NCBI RefSeq assembly: GCF_037023145.1
Contig: NZ_CP146091.1
Coordinates: forward strand, 868,001-932,000
Reading direction: 5' to 3'
Source of the DNA: Ralstonia sp. RRA
GTDB taxonomy: Bacteria; Pseudomonadota; Gammaproteobacteria; Burkholderiales; Burkholderiaceae
Length of the DNA stretch: 64,000 bases
Part shown: piece by piece, positions 8,092 through 17,215 of the stretch
How positions within the stretch are numbered: position 1 is the stretch's first letter
How the letters are laid out: each line of letters begins with the position of its first letter
Made by a program: the position numbers and the translations under genes
Notes under the pieces: model-generated
What the model saw: only the letters and a program-made list of their open reading frames with translations
Databases searched by the model: none
What the model was told of the DNA's origin: nothing

Positions 8092-8937
8092 TTAGTCGAT
8101 CTTGTCGGTGGAAATCTTGAAGGTGCGCTGCGGGAAGGCCATCTTCGTGGTCGGGCCGAACCACTTGTCGAACAGCTTCTGCGCCTCGCCGCTCTTTTCC
8201 ATGCCCAGCAGCACGTCGTCAACCTGCTTCTTGAAGGCCGGCTCACCCTTGCGGATGCCCAGCGCGAGGTGCTCGGTCGACAGGTTCTGCGGCAGGAGCG
8301 CGTAGTCCTTCGCCAGCGGGCCCATCTTGGCCATGTTGCCGATCAGCGTGGTCTCGTCGTTCACGTAGGCGACGCCCTTGCCTTGTTGCAGGGCCAGCAG
8401 CGCCTGCGGGCTGTTGTCGAACGAGACGACATCGGCGTTCTTGATGGTCTTGGCGATGTTGGCTTCCATGGTGGAGCCCTTGACCGTCAGGAGCTTCTTG
8501 CCGTCGAGCTGGGCAAGCGACGTGATGCCGCTGTCCTTCTTGACCATGGCCTTCTGACCGGTGATGAAGGTCGACACCGAGAAGTCGATCTGCGCCTCGC
8601 GCTCCTTGTTGTGCGTGAGCGAGGCGGCCAGCAGATCCACGCGGCCTTGCTGCAGCTCGGGCAGGCGTGCGGCCACGGCAAGTTGCTTGAGCACGGGCTT
8701 CACGCCGATGCTCTTGGCCACGGCGTCGCACATATCGACGTCGTAGCCGACGATCTCGCGGCTCATTGGGTCTTTCAGGAAGCTGAACGGCTCGTCGGTG
8801 CCGAGCACGCCGCAGACGAGTTCACCTTTCTTCTTGATGTCGGCGAGCTGGTCGGCATGGGCGGTGGTGGCGACCAGGGTGGCAGCGGCCAGGACGGCAG
8901 CGCCGGCAACTTGTGTCAGACGTCGGCTTGTTTTCAT
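8092..8937 (-). CDS. Polar amino-acid ABC transporter periplasmic binding protein
   Basis: Family-3 solute-binding protein, 281 residues with a signal peptide ending about VATTAHA. Core motifs are the family-typical VGYDVDMCDAVAKSIG near residue 65, then RVDLLAASLTHNKEREAQIDFS and GTMEANI-like ligand-loop residues (VKGSTMEANIAK). ATG 8937 is chosen because GGAGG lies 8 bases upstream; an earlier in-frame start at 9093 would bury the signal peptide. It heads the minus-strand transporter operon. It differs clearly from the GltI-type protein encoded convergently at 4890, so two distinct binding proteins flank one membrane complex. Confidence 0.88.
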   Translation of the reverse strand: MKTSRRLTQVAGAAVLAAATLVATTAHADQLADIKKKGELVCGVLGTDEPFSFLKDPMSREIVGYDVDMCDAVAKSIGVKPVLKQLAVAARLPELQQGRVDLLAASLTHNKEREAQIDFSVSTFITGQKAMVKKDSGITSLAQLDGKKLLTVKGSTMEANIAKTIKNADVVSFDNSPQALLALQQGKGVAYVNDETTLIGNMAKMGPLAKDYALLPQNLSTEHLALGIRKGEPAFKKQVDDVLLGMEKSGEAQKLFDKWFGPTTKMAFPQRTFKISTDKID

Positions 8938-9294
8938 TGGGTTTCCTCCTTGACGACTTGGGTGGTTGGCAGTGCGTGAATCAAGATCGACCGCGAGCAT
9001 ACAGGCGTGCGATGGGCTTGGCTGCTCGCTATCCGGATAACCATATGACGGCAGCGCAAGTCGCCCAACTATAGACCATGCCGACTGGCACAAACGCAGG
9101 CTGGCAAATGGGTTGGGGCGAATTGCACGGGCGGTTTTGCGGGTTGTCTGGAGCGCTGGCTGCGGTGGCTCAAATGCAGGCGCGGCAGGATTGAGGCACG
9201 GCGTGCTTGTTATGGAAAGAAGACATGGGCTGCCATTAATGACATGGCAACCGAACCGGCTCCATCGGGGGATTCCCGGTGCCGTGCGCTTGTC
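8938..9294. other. Gene-free stretch upstream of the amino-acid ABC operon
   Basis: Holds the Shine-Dalgarno and leader of the binding-protein gene. A -10-like TATAGT is read on the minus strand at 9068-9073, without a convincing -35. Short frames such as 9113-9364 (plus) run into the next gene antisense and look spurious. No other structure was seen. Confidence 0.4.
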
Positions 9295-9897
9295 TTACAG
9301 GGCACCGCAGATGGTTTCGTTGATGGGCACGTCGCCGACCATCTCATGGTCGTTGCCGCGATAGCGGTAGACCAGACTCAGGCCCAGACGCGTCAGGATG
9401 CGTACGTCGCCGTTGTTGCAGATGTTCTTCTGCAGGATCGGCACGAAGTTCAGCCGGAAACCCTGCGACGCCGCCGAGTGCGCCGCGTAGTTGGTCAGCG
9501 TGATAAGGAAGACGAGGTTCTTCTTCTGCGCCAGCGTGCATTGCACAAGCGCGGTCTCCCGGTCGAGCGGGATGGGGGTGAAACGGTTGATTTCCGTGCA
9601 AGCCTGGGCGAGCGCGCGGTCGGTATTGCGGGCGGGGCCGGTGAGGGCAGGCACGCCGGCTGCGGCGGTGCTGCGGCCGGTGGCGGCACCGACCAGCATG
9701 CGTGCCAGCGGAGTCAGCTCCTGCAGGGCAGAAGCTCCAGCCAAGGACTGCGATTGTGCCCACAGGGGGCAGGCCAGCAACGGCAGGGCAATCGCCAGGG
9801 CGCGCGCAGCGCTTGCCCGACCACTCGTCTGACGGCAACGCAGGCGGCCTTTCACATCCAGACCGATCCGAATGGCGGCGTGTTGAGTCACAGACAT
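9295..9897 (-). CDS. Hypothetical secreted protein
   Basis: I do not recognise the family. From ATG 9897 the product has 200 residues, with a basic N-terminus and a hydrophobic stretch (about 30-47, ALAIALPLLACPLWAQ) that reads as a signal peptide. Four Cys residues follow in the mature part, including one near ALAQACTEINRF and CNNGD and CGAL towards the C-terminus, compatible with disulfides in the periplasm. GAGG abuts the ATG, a poor spacing, so the exact start is uncertain. It lies between the amino-acid transporter and the pca regulator and has no obvious link to either. Confidence 0.5.
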   Translation of the reverse strand: MSVTQHAAIRIGLDVKGRLRCRQTSGRASAARALAIALPLLACPLWAQSQSLAGASALQELTPLARMLVGAATGRSTAAAGVPALTGPARNTDRALAQACTEINRFTPIPLDRETALVQCTLAQKKNLVFLITLTNYAAHSAASQGFRLNFVPILQKNICNNGDVRILTRLGLSLVYRYRGNDHEMVGDVPINETICGAL

Positions 9898-9987
9898 CCT
9901 CTTTGCCCACGAAGCCACAATTTTATTGAAAAAAACGCCGGGATGCGAGGCGCCTAATGCACCCAATCGCACGCAACTTGCTTGCGA

Positions 9988-10779
9988 TCAGGTCCGCACA
10001 CGCACCATGGCCGAGATGCGCTCGGCCGCTTCCTGCAATGGCCCGAGAAACTGCTTGGTCATCTGCTTGGCTGACGTACGGTTGGCCTGCCCGCTGATGT
10101 TCATGGCGGCGATGATATCGCCCGCCCGATTGCGGATCGGCGCTGACAGCGAGATCAGCCCTTCCTCCAACTCCTGGTCAACCAGCGCCCAGCCCTGCTG
10201 GCGCACGCCGGCAATGACCGCCTTCAATGCATCGACTTCGGTGACGGTGCGCTGCGTGCGCGCGCGGCGGTCGGATTCGCGCAGCACGATGTCAAGCCGA
10301 TCTTCCGGCAGGCCGGACAGCAGCACGCGCCCCATTGACGTACAGAACGCCGGCAGGCGGCTGCCTACCGCCAGATTCAGCGCGATGATCTTCTGCGTGG
10401 GTACGCGCAGCACGTAGACGATTTCCGTGCCGTCGAGCACCGAGGCGGAGCAGCTCTCATGGACCGTCTGCACCAGTTCTTCCATCACCGGCTCGGCGAG
10501 GTTCCAGAACGGCATCGAGGTGAGATAGGCGAAACCCAGGTCGAGAATCTTGGGCGTGAGCCGGAACAGGCGCCCTTCGAAGCTGACGTAGCCCAGGCTC
10601 ACCAGCGTGAGCAGGATGCGGCGGGCGCCCGCACGTGTGAGGCCGGCTGCTTCGGCAACTTCGGAGAGCGTTTGCTCAGGCCGCTCCGCATTGAATGCGC
10701 GGATGACGGACAACCCGCGTGCGAAGGATTGCACGTAGGAATCGCTGGGTTTTTCGGCGGGAAGTTCGGCGGTGGACAT
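9988..10779 (-). CDS. pcaR: IclR-family regulator of the beta-ketoadipate genes (PcaR/PcaU type)
   Basis: DNA-binding regulator that senses a beta-ketoadipate pathway metabolite. The 263-residue protein has an N-terminal winged HTH (about 25-80: YVQSFARGLSVIRAF, then LSEVAEAAGLTRAGARRILLTL). A C-terminal IclR effector domain follows, with SCSASVLDGTEIVYVLRV, LPAFCTSMGRVLLSGL and a final PIRNRAGDIIAAMNISG. It is transcribed away from pcaIJFBDC, and the shared 310-bp intergenic region holds a three-half-site operator like those described for PcaU. Naming it PcaR instead of PcaU or PobR rests on this context. Confidence 0.8.
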   Translation of the reverse strand: MSTAELPAEKPSDSYVQSFARGLSVIRAFNAERPEQTLSEVAEAAGLTRAGARRILLTLVSLGYVSFEGRLFRLTPKILDLGFAYLTSMPFWNLAEPVMEELVQTVHESCSASVLDGTEIVYVLRVPTQKIIALNLAVGSRLPAFCTSMGRVLLSGLPEDRLDIVLRESDRRARTQRTVTEVDALKAVIAGVRQQGWALVDQELEEGLISLSAPIRNRAGDIIAAMNISGQANRTSAKQMTKQFLGPLQEAAERISAMVRVRT

Positions 10780-10868
10780 GCAGGGAAGCGAAAGCGGAGT
10801 ACTGACCTCAAGACTACTGACATTCCACAGATTTCGCTACTCGAACGCCTGATCGCCATGCGTACGCC

Positions 10869-10898
10869 TTGACATGGGTGGGAGCCCGGGCGTAGATT
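10869..10898 (+). promoter_or_regulatory. sigma70 promoter upstream of pcaI
   Basis: A consensus TTGACA (10869-10874) is followed after 18 bp by TAGATT (10893-10898), giving a predicted start near 10905 and a leader of about 190 nt before pcaI. The PcaR-type operator would then lie just downstream of the start point. That position fits repression better than activation. Confidence 0.5.
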
Positions 10899-10908
10899 AG
10901 TTCTTGGA

Positions 10909-10933
10909 TCGAACGTGAGTTCGTACGTCGAAC
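10909..10933 (+). promoter_or_regulatory. Three-half-site operator for the IclR-type regulator
   Basis: Three copies of an [A/T]CGAAC element occur one helical turn apart: TCGAAC at 10909-10914, its inverted form GTTCGT at 10919-10924 and TCGAAC at 10928-10933. Two copies form the palindrome GTTCGTACGTCGAAC. This direct-inverted-direct layout is the one reported for the IclR-type PcaU and PobR proteins of Acinetobacter, and the palindrome resembles the remembered P. putida PcaR site. Confidence 0.6.
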
Positions 10934-11093
10934 AAAAGGGAGCGTGGGCCGGACAGCAAAGGCCTGTGTCGATCCAGTCGTTAATCAGGAGACTCGCAGG
11001 CCGCGCGTTCGCGGCCCGGCCATTTCCGGCCCCGCGATGCTCCGAGCGGCGCCAGGCGATCAACATGCGTGGCGCCCCTGCCGGAGAATGCAC

Positions 11094-11783
11094 GTGATCA
11101 ACAAGATTTGTCCGACTGTGGAGGCCGCGCTGGCCGATATCCCTGACGGTGCCACCATCATGATCGGCGGGTTCGGTACCGCTGGCATGCCTGCTGCGCT
11201 GATCGACGGGCTCATCGCCCACGGCGCACGTGGGCTCACCATCATCAACAACAACGCCGGCAACGGCGAGACAGGCCTTGCCGCGCTGCTCAAGGCACGC
11301 CGTGTGCGCAAGATCATCTGCTCGTTCCCGCGCCAGGCCGATTCCTACGTGTTCGACGCGCTCTACCGCGCCGGCGAGATCGAGCTGGAACTGGTGCCGC
11401 AAGGCAATCTGGCCGAGCGCATCCGCGCTGCGGGCGCCGGCATCGGCGGCTTCTTCTGCCCGACCGCATACGGCACGCAACTGGCGGAGGGCAAGGAGAC
11501 GCGCATCATTGACGGCAAACCGTACGTGTTCGAGCTGCCGCTGACCGCCGACTACGCGCTCATCAAGGCGCTGCAGGCGGACCGCTGGGGCAACCTCGTC
11601 TACCGCAAGACCGCGCGCAACTTCGGCCCGGTGATGGCCATGGCGGCCAAATGCACCATCGCGCAGGTTAGCGAGACGGTGGAGCTGGGCGCGTTGGACC
11701 CGGAGCACATCGTCACGCCCGGCATCTTCGTCAAGCGTGTCGTCCAACTCGGCAGCGCTGTACAAGCCAAGGAGGCCGCATGA
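11094..11783 (+). CDS. pcaI: 3-oxoadipate CoA-transferase subunit alpha
   Basis: With PcaJ it moves CoA from succinyl-CoA to beta-ketoadipate in protocatechuate breakdown. The 229-residue subunit shows the CoA-transferase loop GGFGTAGMPAALIDGL near residue 25, then the NNNAGNGETGLAAL and ICSFPRQADSYVFD stretches typical of PcaI. GTG 11094 is preferred as start because GGAG ends 7 bases before it and MINKICPTVEAAL is the usual PcaI N-terminus; ATG 11088 would add two residues with a poorer spacing. It is the first gene of pcaIJFBDC and overlaps pcaJ by four bases. Confidence 0.92.
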   Translation: MINKICPTVEAALADIPDGATIMIGGFGTAGMPAALIDGLIAHGARGLTIINNNAGNGETGLAALLKARRVRKIICSFPRQADSYVFDALYRAGEIELELVPQGNLAERIRAAGAGIGGFFCPTAYGTQLAEGKETRIIDGKPYVFELPLTADYALIKALQADRWGNLVYRKTARNFGPVMAMAAKCTIAQVSETVELGALDPEHIVTPGIFVKRVVQLGSAVQAKEAA

Positions 11784-12442
11784 GTGCCGAAGCAACCACC
11801 CAATTCAAGCGCTGGACGCGCGACCAGATCGCCACCCGCGTGGCGCGCGATATTCCTGACGGCTCCATCGTCAACCTCGGTATCGGCCTGCCGACGCTGG
11901 TGGCCAACCAGTTGCCTGCTGACCGCGAAATCATCCTGCACACCGAAAACGGCTTGCTCGGCATGGGCCCGGCACCCGCACCTGGTGACGAGGATGAAGA
12001 CCTCATCAATGCAGGCAAGCAGCCCGTCACCATCAAGCCTGGCGCGTCGTTCTTCCATCACGCCGACTCGTTTGCCATGATGCGAGGCGGCCATCTCGAC
12101 TACTGCGTGCTCGGCGGCTTCCAGGTGTCGGCCACGGGTGATCTGGCCAACTGGCACACCGGCGCACCGGATGCGATTCCGGCCGTGGGCGGGGCAATGG
12201 ATCTGGCCATCGGGGCCAAGCGGGTCTTTGTGATGATGGAGCACCAGACCAAGCAGGGCGACAGCAAGATCGTGCAGTCGTGCACGTATCCGCTGACGGG
12301 CGTCGGCTGTGTCGATACCATCTACACCGACCTTGCCGTGATCGACATCACCCCCGAGGGGCTGGTGGTGCGCGAGATGGCTGAGGGCCTCGATTTCGAG
12401 TCGCTGCAGACGCTGACGGCCGCGCCGCTGCGTCGCTCATAA
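11780..12442 (+). CDS. pcaJ: 3-oxoadipate CoA-transferase subunit beta
   Basis: Catalytic subunit of the succinyl-CoA:3-oxoadipate CoA-transferase. The 220-residue protein carries the active-site glutamate in HTENGLLGMGPAP near residue 55, preceded by the family motif VNLGIGLPTLVAN. Further CoA-transferase II motifs are the GGHLDYCVLGGFQVS and GGAMDLAIGAKRVFV segments. Its ATG overlaps the pcaI stop (ATGA), so the two subunits are translationally coupled and should be made in equal amounts. Confidence 0.93.
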   Translation: MSAEATTQFKRWTRDQIATRVARDIPDGSIVNLGIGLPTLVANQLPADREIILHTENGLLGMGPAPAPGDEDEDLINAGKQPVTIKPGASFFHHADSFAMMRGGHLDYCVLGGFQVSATGDLANWHTGAPDAIPAVGGAMDLAIGAKRVFVMMEHQTKQGDSKIVQSCTYPLTGVGCVDTIYTDLAVIDITPEGLVVREMAEGLDFESLQTLTAAPLRRS

Positions 12443-12469
12443 CGCATACATTGCTGGAGACAAACCACC

Positions 12470-13672
12470 ATGACCGAAGCCTTTATCTGCGACGCCATCC
12501 GCACCCCCATCGGCCGCTACGGCGGCAGCCTGTCCGCCGTGCGCGCGGATGACCTGGGCGCGGTGCCGCTCAAGGCGCTGATGGCGCGCAATCCGCAGGT
12601 CGACTGGTCGGCCATCGACGACGTGATTTTCGGCTGCGCCAACCAGGCTGGTGAAGACAACCGCAATGTGGCGCGCATGTCGTCGCTGCTGGCCGGGTTG
12701 CCCGAGGGCGTGCCGGGTTCGACCATCAACCGCCTGTGCGGCTCGGGCATGGATGCCACCGGCACGGCCGCGCGCGCCATCCGCGCCGGAGAGACCTCGC
12801 TGATGATCGCCGGCGGCGTGGAGAGCATGAGCCGCGCGCCGTTCGTCATGGGCAAGGCCGCCAGCGCCTTCTCACGCGATGCCGCCATTTATGACACGAC
12901 CATCGGCTGGCGCTTCATCAACCCGCTGATGAAGGCGCAGTACGGCGTCGACTCGATGCCCGAAACCGCTGAGAACGTCGCCACCGATTACAACGTCAAC
13001 CGCGAAGACCAGGACCGCTTTGCGCTGCGCAGCCAGGCCAACGCGGCGCGTGCGCAGGAAGACGGCACGCTCGCGCAGGAAATCACCGCGGTGACGATTC
13101 CGCAGAAGAAGGGCGACGCCATTGTCGTGAGCCGCGACGAGCATCCGCGTGCAACCACCATGGAAGCGCTGGCCAAGCTCAAGGGCGTGGTGCGCCCGGA
13201 CGGCACGGTCACCGCCGGCAATGCCTCGGGGGTGAACGATGGCGCTTGCGCACTGCTGCTCGCCAACGAGGCATCGGCAAAACGCTTTGGCCTGACGCCG
13301 CGTGCGCGCATTGTCGGCATGGCGACCGCTGGTGTGCCGCCGCGCGTGATGGGTATCGGCCCGGCGCCGGCCTCGCAGAAGCTGCTCAAGCAGCTGGGCT
13401 TGACGATCGATCAAATGGACGTGATCGAGCTGAACGAGGCATTTGCCGCGCAAGGCTTGGCGGTCACACGCCAGCTCGGCTTGCGGGATGACGACCCGCG
13501 CGTCAACCCGAACGGCGGCGCCATCGCGCTGGGTCACCCGCTCGGCATGAGCGGTGCGCGCCTGGTGACGACGGCGATGTATCAGCTGCATCGCACCGGT
13601 GGCCGCTATGCGCTGTGCACGATGTGCATCGGCGTAGGCCAGGGCATTGCGCTGGTGATCGAACGCGTTTGA
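12470..13672 (+). CDS. pcaF: 3-oxoadipyl-CoA thiolase
   Basis: Cleaves beta-ketoadipyl-CoA to succinyl-CoA and acetyl-CoA, the last step of the beta-ketoadipate pathway. The 400-residue length is that of PcaF. The nucleophilic Cys is in [10 protein letters not shown] near residue 90, the catalytic His in [17 protein letters not shown] near 355, and the second Cys in [16 protein letters not shown] at the C-terminus. The N-terminal [18 protein letters not shown] is typical of pathway thiolases. It starts 27 bp after pcaJ and belongs to the same operon. Confidence 0.94.
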   Translation: MTEAFICDAIRTPIGRYGGSLSAVRADDLGAVPLKALMARNPQVDWSAIDDVIFGCANQAGEDNRNVARMSSLLAGLPEGVPGSTINRLCGSGMDATGTAARAIRAGETSLMIAGGVESMSRAPFVMGKAASAFSRDAAIYDTTIGWRFINPLMKAQYGVDSMPETAENVATDYNVNREDQDRFALRSQANAARAQEDGTLAQEITAVTIPQKKGDAIVVSRDEHPRATTMEALAKLKGVVRPDGTVTAGNASGVNDGACALLLANEASAKRFGLTPRARIVGMATAGVPPRVMGIGPAPASQKLLKQLGLTIDQMDVIELNEAFAAQGLAVTRQLGLRDDDPRVNPNGGAIALGHPLGMSGARLVTTAMYQLHRTGGRYALCTMCIGVGQGIALVIERV

Positions 13673-13679
13673 TATCGCC

Positions 13680-15041
13680 ATGACCAGCGGATTGTTCGAT
13701 CGCGCGTTCTCCACGCCGGCCATGCTGGCGGTGTGGTCTGACGGGGCCACCGTGCGCGCGATGCTCGACGTAGAGGCGGCGCTTGCGCAGGCCGAAGGTG
13801 CAGTCGGCGTGATTCCGGCGGAAGCCGTCGCGCCGATCCGCGCGGTGTGCGCTAAAGCGACACTTGATCTGGAGGCACTCGGCAATGCCGCTGCGAGCGC
13901 GGGCAATCTGGCGATCCCGCTGGTCAAGCAACTGACCGCTGCCGTGGCGCAGCACGACGAAAATGCTGCACGCTACGTGCATTGGGGCGCCACCAGCCAG
14001 GACATCATCGACACCGGCCTGATGCTGCAATGGAAGCAATCGGCCGCGCTGATCGAAGCGGATCTGCAGAATCTGGCCGATGCGCTGGCCGCGTTGGCGC
14101 AGCGCCATCGCAACACGCCGATGGTGGCGCGCACATGGTTGCAGCAGGCTTTGCCGACGACGTTTGGGCGCAAGGTCGCCGGTTGGCTGGAAGCGGTGCA
14201 CCGCGCGCAGGATCGCTTTGCCGCGCTGCGTACGCATGTGCCGGTGCTGCAGTTCGGTGGCGCAGCGGGCACGCTTGCCAGCCTGGGTGAGCACGGCCGT
14301 GCTGTGGCGCAGGCGCTGGCGCATGAACTCGATCTGCCACTGCCCACGCTGTCGTGGCATGGCGAGCAGGATCGTGTGGCCGACATTGGCGCGACGCTCG
14401 CGCTGCTGACTGGCACGCTGGGACATTTCGCGCGCGATCTCTCGCTGATGATGCAGACCGAGGTGGGCGAAGTTACGGAGCCATCGGGTGCGGGGAAGGG
14501 CGGTTCTTCCACCATGCCGCACAAGCGCAATCCGGTTGGGTGCGCGACAGTATTGGCGGCGGCCACACGCATGCCCGGACTGGCGAGCACGTTGTTGTCT
14601 GCGCTGCCGCAGGAACACGAACGTGCGCTCGGTGGCTGGCAGGCGCAGTGGGCAACGCTAAGAGAGATGGTGTGCCTGGCTGCAGGCGCGCTGGACCGCA
14701 TGCGCGAGGTCGCTGAAGGCTTGCATGTCGATACGGCACGCATGCGGGCCAATCTCGATCTCACACATGGCCTGATCCTCGGTGAGGCTGTGATGTTGGC
14801 ACTGGGTGCAGATCTTGGCCGCCTGCAAGCACACCACGTGGTGGAAGCCGCCAGCCGCAAGGCCGTACAAGACAACCGAACACTGCACGACGTGCTGGCC
14901 CAAGACGCCGACGTCCTGCGCATCTGGGGCAGCGCCACGCCGCAACGGCTCGATGCGCTGCTCGACCCCAACCACTACCTTGGCGACGCGGGCGCCGCCG
15001 TTGACCGCGTCCTTGCGGAACACGCCCGCCGCCACGCCTGA
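13680..15041 (+). CDS. pcaB: 3-carboxy-cis,cis-muconate cycloisomerase
   Basis: Converts 3-carboxy-cis,cis-muconate to 4-carboxymuconolactone after ring cleavage of protocatechuate. The 453-residue protein is a fumarase/aspartase-superfamily member with the signature GSSTMPHKRNPVG near residue 280 and the HWGATSQDIIDTGLMLQ region near residue 100, which is strongly PcaB-like. It begins 7 bp after pcaF and is followed by pcaD after 22 bp. Confidence 0.93.
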   Translation: MTSGLFDRAFSTPAMLAVWSDGATVRAMLDVEAALAQAEGAVGVIPAEAVAPIRAVCAKATLDLEALGNAAASAGNLAIPLVKQLTAAVAQHDENAARYVHWGATSQDIIDTGLMLQWKQSAALIEADLQNLADALAALAQRHRNTPMVARTWLQQALPTTFGRKVAGWLEAVHRAQDRFAALRTHVPVLQFGGAAGTLASLGEHGRAVAQALAHELDLPLPTLSWHGEQDRVADIGATLALLTGTLGHFARDLSLMMQTEVGEVTEPSGAGKGGSSTMPHKRNPVGCATVLAAATRMPGLASTLLSALPQEHERALGGWQAQWATLREMVCLAAGALDRMREVAEGLHVDTARMRANLDLTHGLILGEAVMLALGADLGRLQAHHVVEAASRKAVQDNRTLHDVLAQDADVLRIWGSATPQRLDALLDPNHYLGDAGAAVDRVLAEHARRHA

Positions 15042-15063
15042 ACACGACATCCCCGGAGACACC

Positions 15064-15873
15064 ATGCCCTGGCTCGAACACGACAACGTGCGCCTGTATC
15101 ACGAATTCGACGACACACACGAGGCGGGCAAGCCGGTGTTGGTGCTGTCCAACTCGCTGGGCACGGATCTCGGTATGTGGGCGCCGCAGCTGGATGCGCT
15201 GCGCCAGCACTTCCGCCTGCTGCGCTATGACCAGCGCGGCCACGGCCAGTCGAGCGTGCCGGATGCGCCGTTCGGCGTGGCGCAGCTCGGCGGCGACGTG
15301 CTCGCGCTGCTCGATCACTATGACATTGACCTCGCGCTGTTCTGCGGCCTGTCGATGGGGGGGCTGACCGGCCTGTGGCTGGCGGCGTATCACGGCGAAC
15401 GCTTCCCGCGCATGGTGGTGACAAACACCGCCCCGCTCATCGGTACACAGCAAGGCTGGAACGACCGTATCGCGCTGGTGGAGCGCGGCGGCATGACGGC
15501 CATTACCGACAAGCTGCTGAGCTGGTTTTCACCGCGTTATCCCGAGGCCAATCCGACCCAGATCGAAGGCTTCATGAAGGTGTTTCTTTCCACGCCCACC
15601 GCGGGCTACAACGGTTGCTGCGCCGCGATCCGCGATGCGGACCTGCGTGCGCAACTGCCGAACATCCGCGTGCCGATGCTGGTGATTGGCGGCACGCACG
15701 ATATCTCCACGCCTGCCGCGCAGACCAAGGGCATCGCCGATGACGTGCCGGGCGCGCAGTACGTGGAGCTCCCGGCCGGCCACCTCTCCAACTGGGAAGA
15801 CAGTGACGGCTATACCGAAGCGTTGGTCAGCTTCCTGACCACTGGTGTCGCACGCGAGGTCGCTCATGGATGA
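15064..15873 (+). CDS. pcaD: 3-oxoadipate enol-lactonase
   Basis: Alpha/beta-hydrolase that opens beta-ketoadipate enol-lactone to beta-ketoadipate. The 269-residue protein has the nucleophile elbow GLSMGG (Ser near residue 103), an Asp in GGTHDISTP and a His in LPAGHLSNWE, completing the triad. The oxyanion region reads LSNSLGTDLGMW. ATG 15064 follows a GGAG motif; the longer frame upstream overlaps pcaB and is not credible. It overlaps pcaC by eight bases. It is a free-standing PcaD, not the PcaL fusion seen in actinomycetes. Confidence 0.93.
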   Translation: MPWLEHDNVRLYHEFDDTHEAGKPVLVLSNSLGTDLGMWAPQLDALRQHFRLLRYDQRGHGQSSVPDAPFGVAQLGGDVLALLDHYDIDLALFCGLSMGGLTGLWLAAYHGERFPRMVVTNTAPLIGTQQGWNDRIALVERGGMTAITDKLLSWFSPRYPEANPTQIEGFMKVFLSTPTAGYNGCCAAIRDADLRAQLPNIRVPMLVIGGTHDISTPAAQTKGIADDVPGAQYVELPAGHLSNWEDSDGYTEALVSFLTTGVAREVAHG

Positions 15874-16261
15874 TCGCGAACGCCACGCCGCCGGCATGCA
15901 GGTGCGGCGCGCCGTGCTGGGCGACGCGCATGTTGATCGTGCCAACGCCGCACAGACCGAACTCACCGCGCCGTTCCAGGACCTCATCACGCGCTACGCC
16001 TGGGGCGAGATCTGGACGCGCCCCGGCCTACCGCGCCACACGCGCAGCCTGTTGACGATCGCGATGATGGTGGCGCTGGGCCGCGACGGCGAGCTGCGTC
16101 TGCACCTGCGCGCGGCCTCCAACAACGGCGTGACGCGCGACGAGATTCAGGAGACGCTGTTGCAGACCGCCATCTACTGCGGCGTGCCGGCCGCCAACCA
16201 TGCCTTCCACCTCGCGCAGACCGTGTTTGCTGAGATGGATGCGGAGGCCGCTGGTAAGTAG
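15866..16261 (+). CDS. pcaC: 4-carboxymuconolactone decarboxylase
   Basis: Decarboxylates 4-carboxymuconolactone to the enol-lactone used by PcaD. The 131-residue protein shows the CMD-family core TRYAWGEIWTRPGLPRHTRS, the MMVALGRDGELRLHLRAA segment and the helix with EIQETLLQTAIYCGVPAANHAF. ATG 15866 has GAGGT ending six bases upstream and lies inside the end of pcaD, which suggests coupling. The following ABC-transporter gene begins 84 bp later with no terminator between, so the operon probably continues. Confidence 0.92.
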   Translation: MDDRERHAAGMQVRRAVLGDAHVDRANAAQTELTAPFQDLITRYAWGEIWTRPGLPRHTRSLLTIAMMVALGRDGELRLHLRAASNNGVTRDEIQETLLQTAIYCGVPAANHAFHLAQTVFAEMDAEAAGK

Positions 16262-16345
16262 GACAGTTCGTCTCGGGGGAGACACCACGCAACACAGACC
16301 GGGCAAACTGGCCGCCGAGCCAGAACAGACCCAAGGAGGAGACCC

Positions 16346-17215
16346 ATGCTCAGTGCGCTGGGTGTGTTGTTTGACGGGCTGGCCTACGGCAGCCTGTTGT
16401 TCCTGATCAGCATCGGCCTGTCGGTCACGATGGGCCTGATGAACTTCATCAACCTTGCACACGGCGCGTTCGCCATGGCGGGCGGCTACGTGTGCGTGGT
16501 GTTGATGAACCGTCTTGGCGTGCCGTTCCTGGCGACGCTACCCATTGCTTTCCTTGTCACCGCGGCCATCGGGTTTGTGCTGGAGCGCACGCTGTACCGG
16601 CGGCTCTATCGTGCGAGTCCGCTGGATCAGGTGCTGTTCTCCATCGCACTCGTTTTCATGGCGATGGCAGGGGCGACCTACGTGTGGGGGCCGGCGCAGC
16701 AGCCGGTTGAGTTGCCAGAGGTGCTGCGCGGGCAACTGAGCGTATTCGGCAGTGCGTTGGAGGTTGGGCGCTACCGGCTCTTCCTGATCGGCGTGGTGGT
16801 CGTACTGACAGCGCTGCTGGCGTGGCTGATCGACCGCACGCGCTTTGGCGCGCAGGTGCGGGCGTCGGTGGACAACCAGCAGGCATCGGCCGGGCTGGGC
16901 ATCAACGTGAGCCTGGTGTTTTCCGTCACGTTTGCACTGGGCTCTGGGCTGGCGGGGTTGGGTGGTGGGCTGGGTATCGACGTGCTCGGGCTCGATCCGT
17001 CGTTCCCGATCAAGTACATGGTGTACTTCCTGCTCGTGGTCGCGGTGGGTGGCGCGGGCTCCATCAAGGGGACGCTGCTGGCAGCGCTGGTGCTGGGCGT
17101 GTTCGACGTGGCCGGTAAGTACTACGTGCCGGAGATCGGCGCGTTTGTCATCTACGGATTGATGGTGGTGCTGCTCGTGCTATTTCCGAGCGGCCTGCTG
17201 GGGAGGCGCGCATGA
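16346..17215 (+). CDS. Branched-chain-type ABC transporter permease (LivH-like)
   Basis: Inner-membrane permease of the hydrophobic amino-acid transporter (HAAT) family, 289 residues. The LivH signature is LMNFINLAHGAFAMAGGY near residue 30, and the C-terminal loop VVAVGGAGSIKGTLLAALVLG contacts the ATPases. A strong AAGGAGGAG precedes the start. Because it sits directly behind pcaC and ahead of the other Liv-like genes, the system is more likely to import an aromatic acid or a pathway intermediate than leucine. This substrate assignment is contextual. It overlaps the next permease gene by four bases. Confidence 0.88.
   Translation: MLSALGVLFDGLAYGSLLFLISIGLSVTMGLMNFINLAHGAFAMAGGYVCVVLMNRLGVPFLATLPIAFLVTAAIGFVLERTLYRRLYRASPLDQVLFSIALVFMAMAGATYVWGPAQQPVELPEVLRGQLSVFGSALEVGRYRLFLIGVVVVLTALLAWLIDRTRFGAQVRASVDNQQASAGLGINVSLVFSVTFALGSGLAGLGGGLGIDVLGLDPSFPIKYMVYFLLVVAVGGAGSIKGTLLAALVLGVFDVAGKYYVPEIGAFVIYGLMVVLLVLFPSGLLGRRA

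Noticed and set aside
9113..9364. 83-codon plus-strand frame upstream of the amino-acid ABC operon
   Set aside because: Runs antisense into the hypothetical gene at 9295 and has no start signal or motif.
12872..13927. 351-codon minus-strand frame across pcaF and pcaB
   Set aside because: Spans two well-supported genes antisense and shows no domain.
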